Shown here piece by piece: positions 16,506-24,407 of a stretch of DNA of 57,119 nucleotides; positions within the stretch are counted from its first letter, which is position 1, and each line of letters starts with the position of its first letter. A program made the translations under genes and the position numbers. Source of the stretch: RH-AL1 sp964247745 (GTDB lineage: Bacteria > Pseudomonadota > Alphaproteobacteria > Rhizobiales > Beijerinckiaceae). The DNA lies in the NCBI GenBank assembly GCA_964247745.1, contig CAXTVT010000012.1, forward strand, positions 1 through 57,119. The letters are read 5' to 3'. The notes under the pieces were generated by a model. It saw only the letters and a list, made by a program, of their open reading frames with translations. It searched no databases and was not told the origin of the DNA.

Positions 16506-17239
16506 GGCTTCGTCTCCGAGGCGTAGCGCAACGTCTCCGAAAACAGCGTCTTGCCCTGCGATGCGGCGCGGATGTCGATGGCGGCGATCGTACCCGGCAC
16601 GTCGTTGGAGACGTCGACGACATAGTTCAAGGTTTGAAGCCCCTTCATCCGGTCGGCCTCGAGATCGTTGGCGAACGGCGTCACGGTGATTCGTGTGACG
16701 GCAACCGGTTGGCCGGCAATCTCGTCCTGCGCCGGCTCGATCTTGGCGTCGTCGCGCCATGCCTTGCGGATCGCGTTCTTGAGATAGCGCGGATTGGCCT
16801 TGAAGAGCGTCGACAGCTCCTGAACGTTGTTTTCCAGGATGACCAGCAGCAGAGGGTTCTGCTCGTCCGAGCGGAAGGGACCAGCCGGTTTGCGGTTGGC
16901 GCCGCTGAACAGCTGCATCTCCGTCGAACGGCTCGCCGCATTGTCGCCGGCGCCCAGCGTCAACACGACGTCGTCCTTGAAGGGCGTTCCCAGCGACGTG
17001 TCGGCCGTGGTTTTCTCGAAGCTGTAGCGGAGCTTCGCACCGACGGGCGCCTTATCCCATTGCGGCGCGCCGAATAGCAGCGTCGCCACGTCCGCTTGGG
17101 CGGGCGTCGCGGAGGGAGTGGGAGAGCCCGCCGGAGCCGGGGCACCTGTCGGATTCGGCGCCGATGGATCGGCGAAAGCCGCGGCGGAGCACACCATCAG
17201 GACGGCGCAAGCCGCCCTTCGAATTGATTGCGATTTCAA
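16502..17239 (-). CDS. Secreted protein coupled to pqqE (unknown function)
   Basis: A 245-aa protein that begins with a signal peptide (SIRRAACAVLMVCSAAAFA), then a Pro/Ala linker of about 35 residues, then a folded beta-rich domain starting at DVATLLFGAPQWDKAPVGAK. The domain has no known motif that I recognise. The start is TTG, whose last two bases belong to the pqqE stop (TTGA); GAGG lies nine bases upstream. It ends in a GTGA overlap with the next gene. This places a periplasmic protein as the sixth cistron of the pqq operon, which suggests a role in PQQ export, dehydrogenase loading or methanol oxidation. That role is inference. Confidence 0.78.
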   Translation of the reverse strand: MKSQSIRRAACAVLMVCSAAAFADPSAPNPTGAPAPAGSPTPSATPAQADVATLLFGAPQWDKAPVGAKLRYSFEKTTADTSLGTPFKDDVVLTLGAGDNAASRSTEMQLFSGANRKPAGPFRSDEQNPLLLVILENNVQELSTLFKANPRYLKNAIRKAWRDDAKIEPAQDEIAGQPVAVTRITVTPFANDLEADRMKGLQTLNYVVDVSNDVPGTIAAIDIRAASQGKTLFSETLRYASETKP

Positions 17240-18387
17240 GCTTGCACGTCCTCGACTTCGCGCTGGGGCAGGCGCCCAGGGCCGCGATAGATGTAGTCCG
17301 GCGCCACGTCCGTCGAGGCCTCCGCCGTCGCGAGGGCCTCGATCCTGGCGTGGAAGGGTGACTTGCCGCACGCGGGATCGGTGGCGGCGGCATCCCCGAG
17401 CAAGGCGAGCGCCTGGCAGCGGCAGCCGCCCCAGTCGATTTCCTTGCGCTCGCAGCTGCGGCAGGGCTCGGGCATCCAGTCCGTGCCACGGTAGGCATTG
17501 AACGCCGGCGATTGCCGCCAGATGTCGGCCAGCGAATGGTCCTGCACGAACCAGAACTCGAGTCCGGGGATCGATTCGGCGGCGTGGCAGGGCAGCACCT
17601 TGCCGGCGGGCGAGACGTTCATCAACTTGCGGCCCCAGCCGCCGGCGCAGGCCTTCGGGCGCAGCGCGTAATAGTCCGGTACGACGAGATCGATCACGAG
17701 CGAGCCGGTGAGACGCTTGCGCGCGGCGTCGACGATGCGCAGCGAGCGATCGACATCGGGCCGAGCGGGCATCAGCGACGCGCGGTTCTTGTAGGCCCAG
17801 CCGTAATATTGCGTGTGGGCGATCTCGAGTCGGCGCGCGCCCAGCTTCTGGGCGAGCTCGATGAAGCCCTCGACCTGGTCGATGTTGCCGCGATGGATCA
17901 CGGCATTCACCGTCAGCGCGAGGCCGAGCCGCGCGATCTCCTCGGCGAAGCGCATCTTGGTGTCGTGCGAGCCCTTGAGGCCGGCGACCCTGTCGGCCGA
18001 AGCGACGTCGATACCCTGCAGCGAGAGCTGGACGTGATCGAGCCCGGCGTCGGCCAGCGCCGGCAGCACGGCCAGGGCGCGACCGACGCCCGAGGTGATC
18101 AGGTTGGAATACAACCCGACCTTCGCGCATTGTGCGGTGATCTCGACGATATCCTGGCGCGCCGTCGGCTCGCCGCCGGAGAGATGCACGTGCAGGATGC
18201 CGAGTGCCGCCGCCTCGTCCAGGACCCGCAGCACGGTGGGCGTGTCCATCTCCTGCGAGCGCCTGTCGAGCTCGAGCGGGTTCGAGCAATAGGGGCAGTG
18301 CAGCGGACAGCGATGCGTCAGCTCCATCAGGATGCCGATGGGGTTGGGCAGGCTCGCGATCGGCGGAAGGAGTGCGGTCGACGTCAT
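17236..18387 (-). CDS. pqqE: PqqE, radical SAM enzyme of PQQ synthesis
   Basis: PqqE (383 aa) uses S-adenosylmethionine radical chemistry to join Glu16 and Tyr20 of the PqqA peptide, the first step of PQQ synthesis. The radical SAM cluster motif is C27-x3-C31-x2-C34 (THRCPLHCPYC). The C-terminal SPASM region shows the auxiliary-cluster cysteines in RPKACAGGWG, KVLPCHAAE, PEPCRSCERKEIDWGGCRC. The length and order of domains are normal. The ATG overlaps the pqqD stop by four bases. The stop overlaps the TTG of the next gene. Confidence 0.97.
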   Translation of the reverse strand: MTSTALLPPIASLPNPIGILMELTHRCPLHCPYCSNPLELDRRSQEMDTPTVLRVLDEAAALGILHVHLSGGEPTARQDIVEITAQCAKVGLYSNLITSGVGRALAVLPALADAGLDHVQLSLQGIDVASADRVAGLKGSHDTKMRFAEEIARLGLALTVNAVIHRGNIDQVEGFIELAQKLGARRLEIAHTQYYGWAYKNRASLMPARPDVDRSLRIVDAARKRLTGSLVIDLVVPDYYALRPKACAGGWGRKLMNVSPAGKVLPCHAAESIPGLEFWFVQDHSLADIWRQSPAFNAYRGTDWMPEPCRSCERKEIDWGGCRCQALALLGDAAATDPACGKSPFHARIEALATAEASTDVAPDYIYRGPGRLPQREVEDVQA

Positions 18388-18665
18388 GCTGCCTCCACCA
18401 CTCTCTTGGCGATCAGGTCGCCGATCATCGCCGTCACGTCGCGTTCGATGACCACAGGGTCGGCATCGTAGCGGATCGCGAGGTCGCCGGCGATCGCGCC
18501 GATCGATCGCTGTCCGTCGACGAGTTGCAGCACCGCCACCGCCTGATCGTCCACGTTGAAGGCGCGCTCGGGAGCGAGCAGCACGTGTGCACTGCGCACC
18601 TGATCGAAATGCAGGCGTACCCCGCGGGGCAGGCGCGGGACGCTCGCGCCCGAAACCTCGTTCAT
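18384..18665 (-). CDS. pqqD: PqqD, peptide chaperone
   Basis: PqqD (93 aa) binds the PqqA precursor and presents it to PqqE. It has the family core: PRGVRLHFDQVRSAHVLLAPER, then a winged-helix-like region with VLQLVDGQRSIGAIA and the C-terminal helix. It stands as a separate gene here, unlike Methylorubrum extorquens where pqqC and pqqD are fused. It is nine bases after pqqC and overlaps pqqE by four bases. Confidence 0.93.
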   Translation of the reverse strand: MNEVSGASVPRLPRGVRLHFDQVRSAHVLLAPERAFNVDDQAVAVLQLVDGQRSIGAIAGDLAIRYDADPVVIERDVTAMIGDLIAKRVVEAA

Positions 18666-18674
18666 CGCTGCGAC

Positions 18675-19421
18675 CTACTCCGCCGCGATGGCGGTGATGG
18701 CCTGTCCAGGCTGCCACGCCCCGGGCGGGATCACGGAATCCTGCTCCACGTAGGCGTGTTGCAGCGCATCGAGCTGCGCCCAGAGCACGTTGCACTTGAA
18801 CCGCAGCGCATCGCAGACGGCGGCCTGCTCCTTCGCGGTGTGGGCGTTCTCCTTGACGTAAGCCAGGGCGAAATCCGCATCGCGCGGCGCCTGGGTCAGG
18901 CGCTTGCCGAAATAGGCCAGCGTGCGCTCGGAGATGAAATCGTAGCTCTTGAGCATGCCCGAGACCCGCTCGGAGATGATGTTGGGCGAGAACAGCTCGG
19001 TGAGCGACGAGGCGATCGCCTCCAGCAGCGGCTTCTCACGCACGAAATGCACGTAGGCGTCGACGGCGAACCGCGTGGCCGGTAGCAGGCCCCGCAGCGA
19101 GGTGACGTAGTCGCGCGAGAACCCGAGCCCGTCGGTCAGCATCAACCAGCGCTCGATGCCGCCGTCGCCGGCGTTCTCGCCGTCGTGGTCGACGATGCGC
19201 TGACGCCAGATGCGCCGCAACTCGGGGTCCTCCATCCTGGCCAGGATGGTGGCGTCCTTTATCGGGATCATCGCCTGGTAGTAGAAACGGTTCAGCGCCC
19301 AGGCCTGGACCTGCTCGCGGTTCAAATGACCGCCGTGCAGCAGCTTATGAAACGGGTGGAGGCTGTGATAGCGGCTGGCGCCGATGCCGCGCAGCTCCTG
19401 CTCGAGCTCCGCCGGCGACAT
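18675..19421 (-). CDS. pqqC: PqqC, final oxidase of PQQ synthesis
   Basis: PqqC (248 aa) is the cofactorless oxidase that closes the ring and oxidises AHQQ to PQQ. The all-helical fold is evident and the conserved RYHSLHPFHKLLHGG, NRFYYQAMIP and RIVDHDGENAGDGGIERWL blocks hold the substrate-binding histidines, tyrosine and arginines. I give the ATG at 19421 as start. A TTG four codons upstream (19433) overlaps the pqqB stop and has GGAG at proper distance, so it may be the true start, as TTG-TGA overlaps occur elsewhere in this operon. Confidence 0.96.
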   Translation of the reverse strand: MSPAELEQELRGIGASRYHSLHPFHKLLHGGHLNREQVQAWALNRFYYQAMIPIKDATILARMEDPELRRIWRQRIVDHDGENAGDGGIERWLMLTDGLGFSRDYVTSLRGLLPATRFAVDAYVHFVREKPLLEAIASSLTELFSPNIISERVSGMLKSYDFISERTLAYFGKRLTQAPRDADFALAYVKENAHTAKEQAAVCDALRFKCNVLWAQLDALQHAYVEQDSVIPPGAWQPGQAITAIAAE

Positions 19422-19429
19422 GAGAACGT

Positions 19430-20329
19430 TCAAAGGGCAATCTCCATCCCGTCGTGCCCGACCTCCCAACCGGAGGCCTCGGCCCGACCCCGTTCGCTCG
19501 TGTCGGAGACGAGGACGGGGTTCGTGTTGTTGATGTGGACGAATACGCGCCGTCCGACGTCGACGCTGCTCAGACTTTCGATAGACCCTCCGGGGCCCGA
19601 CATCGGCACGTGACCCATGCGCCGCGCGCTCTTCACGCCGAGACCGGCCTCGATCATTTCATCATCGGTCCAAAGCGTACCGTCGAACAAGAGCGCGTCG
19701 GCACCGGCGATGCGGTGTTTCACCGCGTCCGTGACCTCGGCGCATCCCGGAATGTAGAGCAGCCGCTTGCCGCCGGCGCGGATGTCGAGTCCCACGGTCG
19801 TCTCCGTCGCCTCGCCGATCTTCATCGAGGCGTCTTCGAGCCAGAGCGGCACTTTGCCCGGCACCATGAACATCTCGACGCTGAGGCCCGGCACCGGCTC
19901 GAACGCTTCGTCGAGCGTGACCGGCAGGCGCGGCACGAACTCCGGATTGGCGACGGAAAAGATGCGATTGGCGTCGACGCTTTCCCGCGTCGTCGCCGTC
20001 GCGAAGAGCTTGAAGGGCTGGCTTTCGCGCAGCGTCAGCAATCCGGCGACATGGTCGACGTCGCCGTTGGTGAGGAGCACGGCTGAGATCGGCGAGTGGC
20101 GCGACCCGGTCTTGGGGTGCAGCACGGAATTGTCGGCGATCTGCTGGCGGATGTCCGGCGAGGCGTTGACGAGAAGCCAATGCTCGCCATCCGTGCTGAC
20201 GGCGATGGAGGATTGCGTTCGCGAGAGCACGCGCGGATCGCCGGCGCGAGCCAATTCGCAAACAAAACAGCGGCAATTCCACTGGGGAACGCCGCCGCCT
20301 GCCGCGGATCCAAGGATGACCGTCTTCAC
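19430..20329 (-). CDS. pqqB: PqqB, metallo-beta-lactamase-fold oxygenase of PQQ synthesis
   Basis: PqqB (299 aa) is a metallo-beta-lactamase-fold enzyme thought to hydroxylate the cross-linked Glu-Tyr intermediate. The N-terminus VILGSAAGGGVPQWNC, with a CRCFVC segment just after, is diagnostic, as are TNGDVDHVAGLL and the C-terminal VFVHINNTNPVL. Start GTG at 20329 fits the conserved N-terminus with GGGGACG upstream; longer in-frame extensions run across the pqqA gene and are false. The spacer to pqqA is 34 bp. Confidence 0.96.
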   Translation of the reverse strand: MKTVILGSAAGGGVPQWNCRCFVCELARAGDPRVLSRTQSSIAVSTDGEHWLLVNASPDIRQQIADNSVLHPKTGSRHSPISAVLLTNGDVDHVAGLLTLRESQPFKLFATATTRESVDANRIFSVANPEFVPRLPVTLDEAFEPVPGLSVEMFMVPGKVPLWLEDASMKIGEATETTVGLDIRAGGKRLLYIPGCAEVTDAVKHRIAGADALLFDGTLWTDDEMIEAGLGVKSARRMGHVPMSGPGGSIESLSSVDVGRRVFVHINNTNPVLVSDTSERGRAEASGWEVGHDGMEIAL

Positions 20330-20363
20330 GTTCGTCCCCGTTCCAGCTGATTGAATGCGAAGC

Positions 20364-20453
20364 TTAGAACTCGACGCCTGCGTCGGCCGACTCGTAGCTC
20401 GTGACTTCCATGCCGACGCAGATCTCTTCGACGATCGGGGCAACCCAGTTCAT
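20364..20453 (-). CDS. pqqA: PqqA, PQQ precursor peptide
   Basis: A 29-residue peptide, too short for most gene finders. It begins MNWVAPIVEEICVG and contains E16-V-T-S-Y20, the glutamate and tyrosine that are cross-linked by PqqE and become PQQ. The ribosome site GGAG sits eight bases before the ATG. It is the first gene of the pqqABCDE operon. High expression relative to the rest of the operon is usual for this peptide. The 215 bp upstream, to the response regulator gene, should carry the operon promoter. Confidence 0.97.
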   Translation of the reverse strand: MNWVAPIVEEICVGMEVTSYESADAGVEF

Positions 20454-20668
20454 GGTTTTCTCCATTGTCAGGATCCGCCGAGACCATCACGATCTCTTCT
20501 TGAAAGATCCTAAAGTTCGTGTCCCGCCTTTGCAGCAGGTGACGGAGATATGCCGCCAAGCCAAAATCCTCGCAAGTAGATCGGCATCCGAAACCGGGAT
20601 ATTTTTCCTGAGAGTTTCATGAGGATCGAACTATATTGCAGTGCAGCAAAGAACGATTCGCTCGTCTG

Positions 20669-21358
20669 TCAACGCATCGTCTCCAGCATGAAGCCGCGAC
20701 TCCGCACGGTGGCGATTCCCGGGCCTCCGCTGCGGGTCACGTCGGCGAGCTTGTGGCGGAGATAGCCGACGTAGACGTCGACCACGTTGAGCGAGGCGCC
20801 GCCCTGGCCCGGCCAGAGCTTGTCGTAGATGTCGCCGCGAGCGATCGGCTTGTTGGGGGCCGACATGAACAGCGCAAGCAACTCGGCCTCGCGCTGCGTG
20901 AAGCGCACGACGGCATCGCCGAAGCGGGCTTGCCGCGTGTCGAGGTGAAGCGCCAGACCCCCGGCCTCCACGACGCTCGCATCCACGGCGGCGTGCCGCA
21001 TCAGCTGGGCGCTGAGCCGCGCGACGAGTTCGTCGAAGACGAACGGCTTGACGATGTAATCGTCGCCGCCGGCGGCCAGACCCTCGACGCGGTCGGACAC
21101 CTCGTCCTTGGCGCTGAGGAACAGGATCGGACCGGCAAATCCGTTCTGGCGGAAGGACCGGCAGAGATCGTTGCCGGTGCCGTCGGGCAGCATCACGTCG
21201 AGCAGCACGGCGTTCGGGCTGGTGCCGGCCATGTGGTCGAGAGCGCCCCGCGCGGTGTCCACCCACTTCACCGCGAAGCCGGCAGCGCCCAGGCCGCGGT
21301 TCAGCAGGGCACCGATATCGGCATCGTCCTCGACGACGAGCACGTCCTTACCTGGCAT
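20669..21358 (-). CDS. OmpR-family response regulator
   Basis: A 229-aa two-domain regulator. The receiver domain has the acidic pair E10-D11-D12, phospho-acceptor D54 in LLDVMLPDG and the lysine in DDYIVKPF. The C-terminal winged helix (about residues 125-227) has FTQREAELLALFM, RGDIYDKLW and NVVDVYVGYLRHKL, typical of OmpR/PhoB DNA binders. It starts 12 bp after the kinase stop, and pqqA lies 215 bp downstream on the same strand. It may regulate pqq/xox genes like MxbM of Methylorubrum, but this is only positional inference. Confidence 0.93.
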   Translation of the reverse strand: MPGKDVLVVEDDADIGALLNRGLGAAGFAVKWVDTARGALDHMAGTSPNAVLLDVMLPDGTGNDLCRSFRQNGFAGPILFLSAKDEVSDRVEGLAAGGDDYIVKPFVFDELVARLSAQLMRHAAVDASVVEAGGLALHLDTRQARFGDAVVRFTQREAELLALFMSAPNKPIARGDIYDKLWPGQGGASLNVVDVYVGYLRHKLADVTRSGGPGIATVRSRGFMLETMR

Positions 21359-21370
21359 CGACGGGCTCGA

Positions 21371-23014
21371 TCATGCGCGGTCCGCGAGCGGAAAAGTGAT
21401 CGCGATCTCGGCGCCCCCGAGCGGTGGTTCCGCCGTGCGGAGTGTGACATGTCCGCGGTGCTTGTCCACCACCCAGCTCACCAGCGCCAGGCCGATGCCG
21501 TGGCCCGACATCGTCTCGATCGTGCCGCGGCGCCCCTCCGTCTCGCCGCGGCGGGCGAAGCGCTCCAGCAGGACCTGCGGATCGGCGACGCCCCAGCCCG
21601 GGCCGTCGTCGCGCACGGCGAGCAGCGCCGCCTCGCCGCGTCGTTCGACGTGGAGCACGATGCGCGTCGCAGCCGTGGCGTAGCGCAGGGCATTGTCGAT
21701 CATCCCCTCGACGATCTGGCGCAGCCACTCGACATCGCCGTCGACGATCGCGTCCGCGCCGCCATGGTTTTCGACGAGGATCGCGACGTCCTTGCGCTTG
21801 GTGGCACCCTCGAAGGCCTCTACCGCGCCGGCGCAGACCGCCTGCAGCGCGACCGGCTGAAAATGCAGCTCGATGGTACCGCTCTCGGAGCGGGCGACGC
21901 GAAGCATGTCCTCGACGCGGCGTTGCAGCCGCCGCGCCCGCCGCCGGATGACCCCGAAGGCGTCGTGGTCGGCCTCCCGTACAGTCTCCCCTGGCGCCGA
22001 GGGACCGTCTGCCGCGACCAAGCTCCGTCGATGCCCGGCCAGGGCGATCTCGCATTCGCCGAGGATCACGGTGAGTGGCGTGCGCAGTTCGTGGCTGACG
22101 TCGGCGAAGAAGCGCCGGCGGCTGGCGTCGATCTCCGAAAGCTTGTCGTTGACCGCGCGCAGGTCGGCGGTGCGATCGGCAATCGTCGTTTCCAGCGCGA
22201 GATGGTCGCGCACCACGCGCTGTTCGCCGCGGCGCAGCCGCGCGGTCATGCGGTTAAAGACGACGGCGAGGAGGCCGAGCTCGTCGCGATGACGGACCGG
22301 CAGGCGCAGATTGCGCTCGCCTTGGCCGATCGCGATCGCCGCGTCGCGGATCTCCGCCACGGCGGCGAGGATCGGCCGCGAGATCAGGCGGTAGAAGGCC
22401 AGCGAGACGATCGCGGCGAGCGCCACCAGCGTCACGGCGGCGCGCGTCATGGTCGCCGATACGGCGCGCGCGTCCTCGCGGCCGGCCTCGACGCCACGCC
22501 GGTCGGCCTGCATCAGGAAGAACAGGAAAGGGCCGGTGAAGGTGGCGAAGCCGTTGAACGCGCCGCGGGTGGTGTCGCCGCGCTTCTGCGGGTCCGGCTC
22601 CACGAGCGCCTTGTCGACCTGCCGCACCAGGACACGGAAGCCGGCCCGCACCTGGGCCAGCGGGCGGGTGCGGGCGGCCATGGCGTTCACGTCGTCGGGC
22701 AGGTCGGCATCGCCGATCGCCTTGGCGATCTCGGGCTCGAAATGACCGATCGCGGTCAGCACCGCCGCTTCCGCCTCCGCGAGGCGCGGGCCGCCGTCGG
22801 CGGGGTCTTCGACCGCGGCGATGGCGATCAGCCCGTATTGCTGGATGCGGCCGGAGAGCTCGGTGAGCAGGTCGAGCCGCCGCTGCGCATCGAGCGCGCG
22901 ATCGATCGTGCGATCGGTGACGTGCATCGCGTAGACGACGCCCAGACCCGCCGCGAAGGCGATGGCGAGGGAGCCCAGCACGAGCAGGCCGAGCTTGAAG
23001 CGGATGGTGCGCAA
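21371..23014 (-). CDS. Membrane sensor histidine kinase with HAMP
   Basis: A 547-aa sensor. Transmembrane helices are near residues 7-30 and 190-212 and enclose a helical periplasmic domain of about 160 residues. A HAMP segment (ISRPILAAVAEIRDAA onward) leads to the dimerisation helix with the phospho-accepting H308 in FFADVSHELRTPL. The ATPase domain has the N box IVEGMIDNALRYA and the G boxes DDGPGWG and GHGIGLALV. It lies directly upstream of its cognate regulator and 21 bp after a small secreted protein gene. The signal is unknown; the site next to pqq makes a methanol- or lanthanide-linked signal plausible. Confidence 0.93.
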   Translation of the reverse strand: MRTIRFKLGLLVLGSLAIAFAAGLGVVYAMHVTDRTIDRALDAQRRLDLLTELSGRIQQYGLIAIAAVEDPADGGPRLAEAEAAVLTAIGHFEPEIAKAIGDADLPDDVNAMAARTRPLAQVRAGFRVLVRQVDKALVEPDPQKRGDTTRGAFNGFATFTGPFLFFLMQADRRGVEAGREDARAVSATMTRAAVTLVALAAIVSLAFYRLISRPILAAVAEIRDAAIAIGQGERNLRLPVRHRDELGLLAVVFNRMTARLRRGEQRVVRDHLALETTIADRTADLRAVNDKLSEIDASRRRFFADVSHELRTPLTVILGECEIALAGHRRSLVAADGPSAPGETVREADHDAFGVIRRRARRLQRRVEDMLRVARSESGTIELHFQPVALQAVCAGAVEAFEGATKRKDVAILVENHGGADAIVDGDVEWLRQIVEGMIDNALRYATAATRIVLHVERRGEAALLAVRDDGPGWGVADPQVLLERFARRGETEGRRGTIETMSGHGIGLALVSWVVDKHRGHVTLRTAEPPLGGAEIAITFPLADRA

Positions 23015-23035
23015 GCGCGGCTCCGGGGCGGCGGC

Positions 23036-23242
23036 TCAGAGCGCCGTATCGAGACGGCTGCGCGGGACGCATTTCCATTTGTCGACATGCCAGGCCGGAT
23101 GTCGCTGCTGCCACACCGCGACCGTGCTCTGCCCCTCGACGATGCACGAGATCGGTGGACGCTCCTCGACGGATTGCTGCACCCGCTCGGTCCTGCAGGT
23201 GGTCGGCGAGGCCATGAGGCAGACGGAAAGGATCACGAACAC
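23036..23242 (-). CDS. Small secreted protein ahead of the sensor kinase
   Basis: A 68-aa predicted secreted protein with hydrophobic start (MFVILSVCLMASPTT) and cysteines in TTCRTER, PPISCIVEGQ and DKWKCVPRS. The pattern of a short mature domain with Trp and Cys recurs in unknown small proteins of this order. The start is GTG with GGGAG eight bases upstream. It lies 21 bp before the kinase gene on the same strand, so it may belong to that operon and may even interact with the kinase periplasmic domain, which is speculation. Confidence 0.6.
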   Translation of the reverse strand: MFVILSVCLMASPTTCRTERVQQSVEERPPISCIVEGQSTVAVWQQRHPAWHVDKWKCVPRSRLDTAL

Positions 23243-23324
23243 GAGCGTCTCCCGCTGATGCCGGTGTGTCCCGGCTTGCGGTGCGACCTTAGGCCCGCGA
23301 CCCGCGGCGGGAAAGGCCGCGACG

Positions 23325-23540
23325 TCACCCTTTCGTGCGGCGACACAGCGTCTTGAGGTAGCTGCCGTCCTTCAGGCTTTCGCGAAGGCCGCCGCGGGCG
23401 ACGATCTCCTGCCAGCCGTTGGTGCAGCCGAGTTCGTTGTCGACGTGGATCGAGCGGACCACGATCGCGACGTTCTCGTCGCAATCCGGCGTCGGCGTGC
23501 TGGCGAGGCAGATGAGGACGACGGCTTCGAACCCGGTCAT
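23325..23540 (-). CDS. Conserved small protein of unknown function
   Basis: A 71-aa protein with a hydrophobic N-terminus (MTGFEAVVLICLASTPTPDCDE) and a conserved-looking body ELGCTNGWQEIVARGGLRES and KTLCRR. I recognise it as the kind of small conserved protein common in Methylobacterium-like genomes but without known function. Three or four cysteines and the hydrophobic start are compatible with export, though the signal is weak. It lies 82 bp upstream of the small secreted protein gene and 30 bp downstream of the DUF937 gene. Confidence 0.6.
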   Translation of the reverse strand: MTGFEAVVLICLASTPTPDCDENVAIVVRSIHVDNELGCTNGWQEIVARGGLRESLKDGSYLKTLCRRTKG

Positions 23541-23570
23541 CGCGTCGTTCTTTTCATCGCATCCGTCCCT

Positions 23571-24371
23571 TTATCGCTTGGCCGCGTGGCTGGCGTCGAT
23601 CGTCGCGCCGAGGTCCGCTGGCTGAGCGGCCGTGGTGGGCACGCCGGGCTCGAACATCTTGGCGAACATGTCGAGGCCGGCCTGCACCATCGGCGGCAGG
23701 CCGGCGGCCGGGTCCGTGCCGGACGGGTTCGGCTGCGTCCCCGAATGGGTCGGCGGCACCGGCTCCTGCGGATTGGCCGGATGGGCGCCACCGAGGAAGC
23801 TGTTCATGATGGTGCCGACCATGCCGGCGAAGCTGCCCATGCCGCCGGTGTTGCCGGGCGCGCCCTGGCCGGTCGCGGCGCCGCCGAACTGGCCGAGGAT
23901 GCCCCCGAGGCCGCCGTGTGCGAGTTGGCCCAGCATGCCGCCCATGCCCTGGCCGTGCATCGTGGTGGCGACGCCGCCGAGCACCATCGAGACGATGACC
24001 GGCAGCATGGACCGAAGGGTCGCCTCCGGCAGCCCGGTGTAGCGGGCCGCCTGGGCGATCACCTGCTCGACGATGGCGTTGTCGCCGAAGACGGAGCCGG
24101 CGACCGTGGCGCCCTTGCGCTCGGTCTGCGGGTCGCCCGCGACGCTCGGGTCGGCGTAGGCCTGCCGATGGTGGTCGTCGGTGAGGGCGCCGGCGATGTC
24201 GCCCAAGCCGCCGGGCTGCGCCGCCTTGGTCATGAAGGCGGTGGAGATCGCCGGGACGAGCGCCTGGACCGCGCTGTCGGCCTGTTCGCGGGTCAGGCCG
24301 AACTTCTGCGCGAGGGTCTCGAGGCCTTGGCCACCCTGCGCGCCGACGACCATCTGATAGAGATTGAACAA
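23571..24371 (-). CDS. DUF937 domain protein
   Basis: A 266-aa protein whose first 150 residues match DUF937: MFNLYQMVVGAQGGQGLETLAQKF (first 20 or so residues conserved), a helical region with VQALVPAISTAFM, and MLPVIVSMVLGG followed by glycine-rich stretches (GMGGMLGQLAHGGLGGILGQFGG). The second half is low-complexity Gly/Pro/Asn, with a last helix VQAGLDMFAKMFEP. The function of the family is not known. No signal peptide is visible. It is likely in one transcript unit with the small genes downstream on the minus strand. Confidence 0.8.
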   Translation of the reverse strand: MFNLYQMVVGAQGGQGLETLAQKFGLTREQADSAVQALVPAISTAFMTKAAQPGGLGDIAGALTDDHHRQAYADPSVAGDPQTERKGATVAGSVFGDNAIVEQVIAQAARYTGLPEATLRSMLPVIVSMVLGGVATTMHGQGMGGMLGQLAHGGLGGILGQFGGAATGQGAPGNTGGMGSFAGMVGTIMNSFLGGAHPANPQEPVPPTHSGTQPNPSGTDPAAGLPPMVQAGLDMFAKMFEPGVPTTAAQPADLGATIDASHAAKR

Positions 24372-24407
24372 GCGGCGCTCCCGTTCCGTCTTCCTTAGGG
24401 CCGTTGC

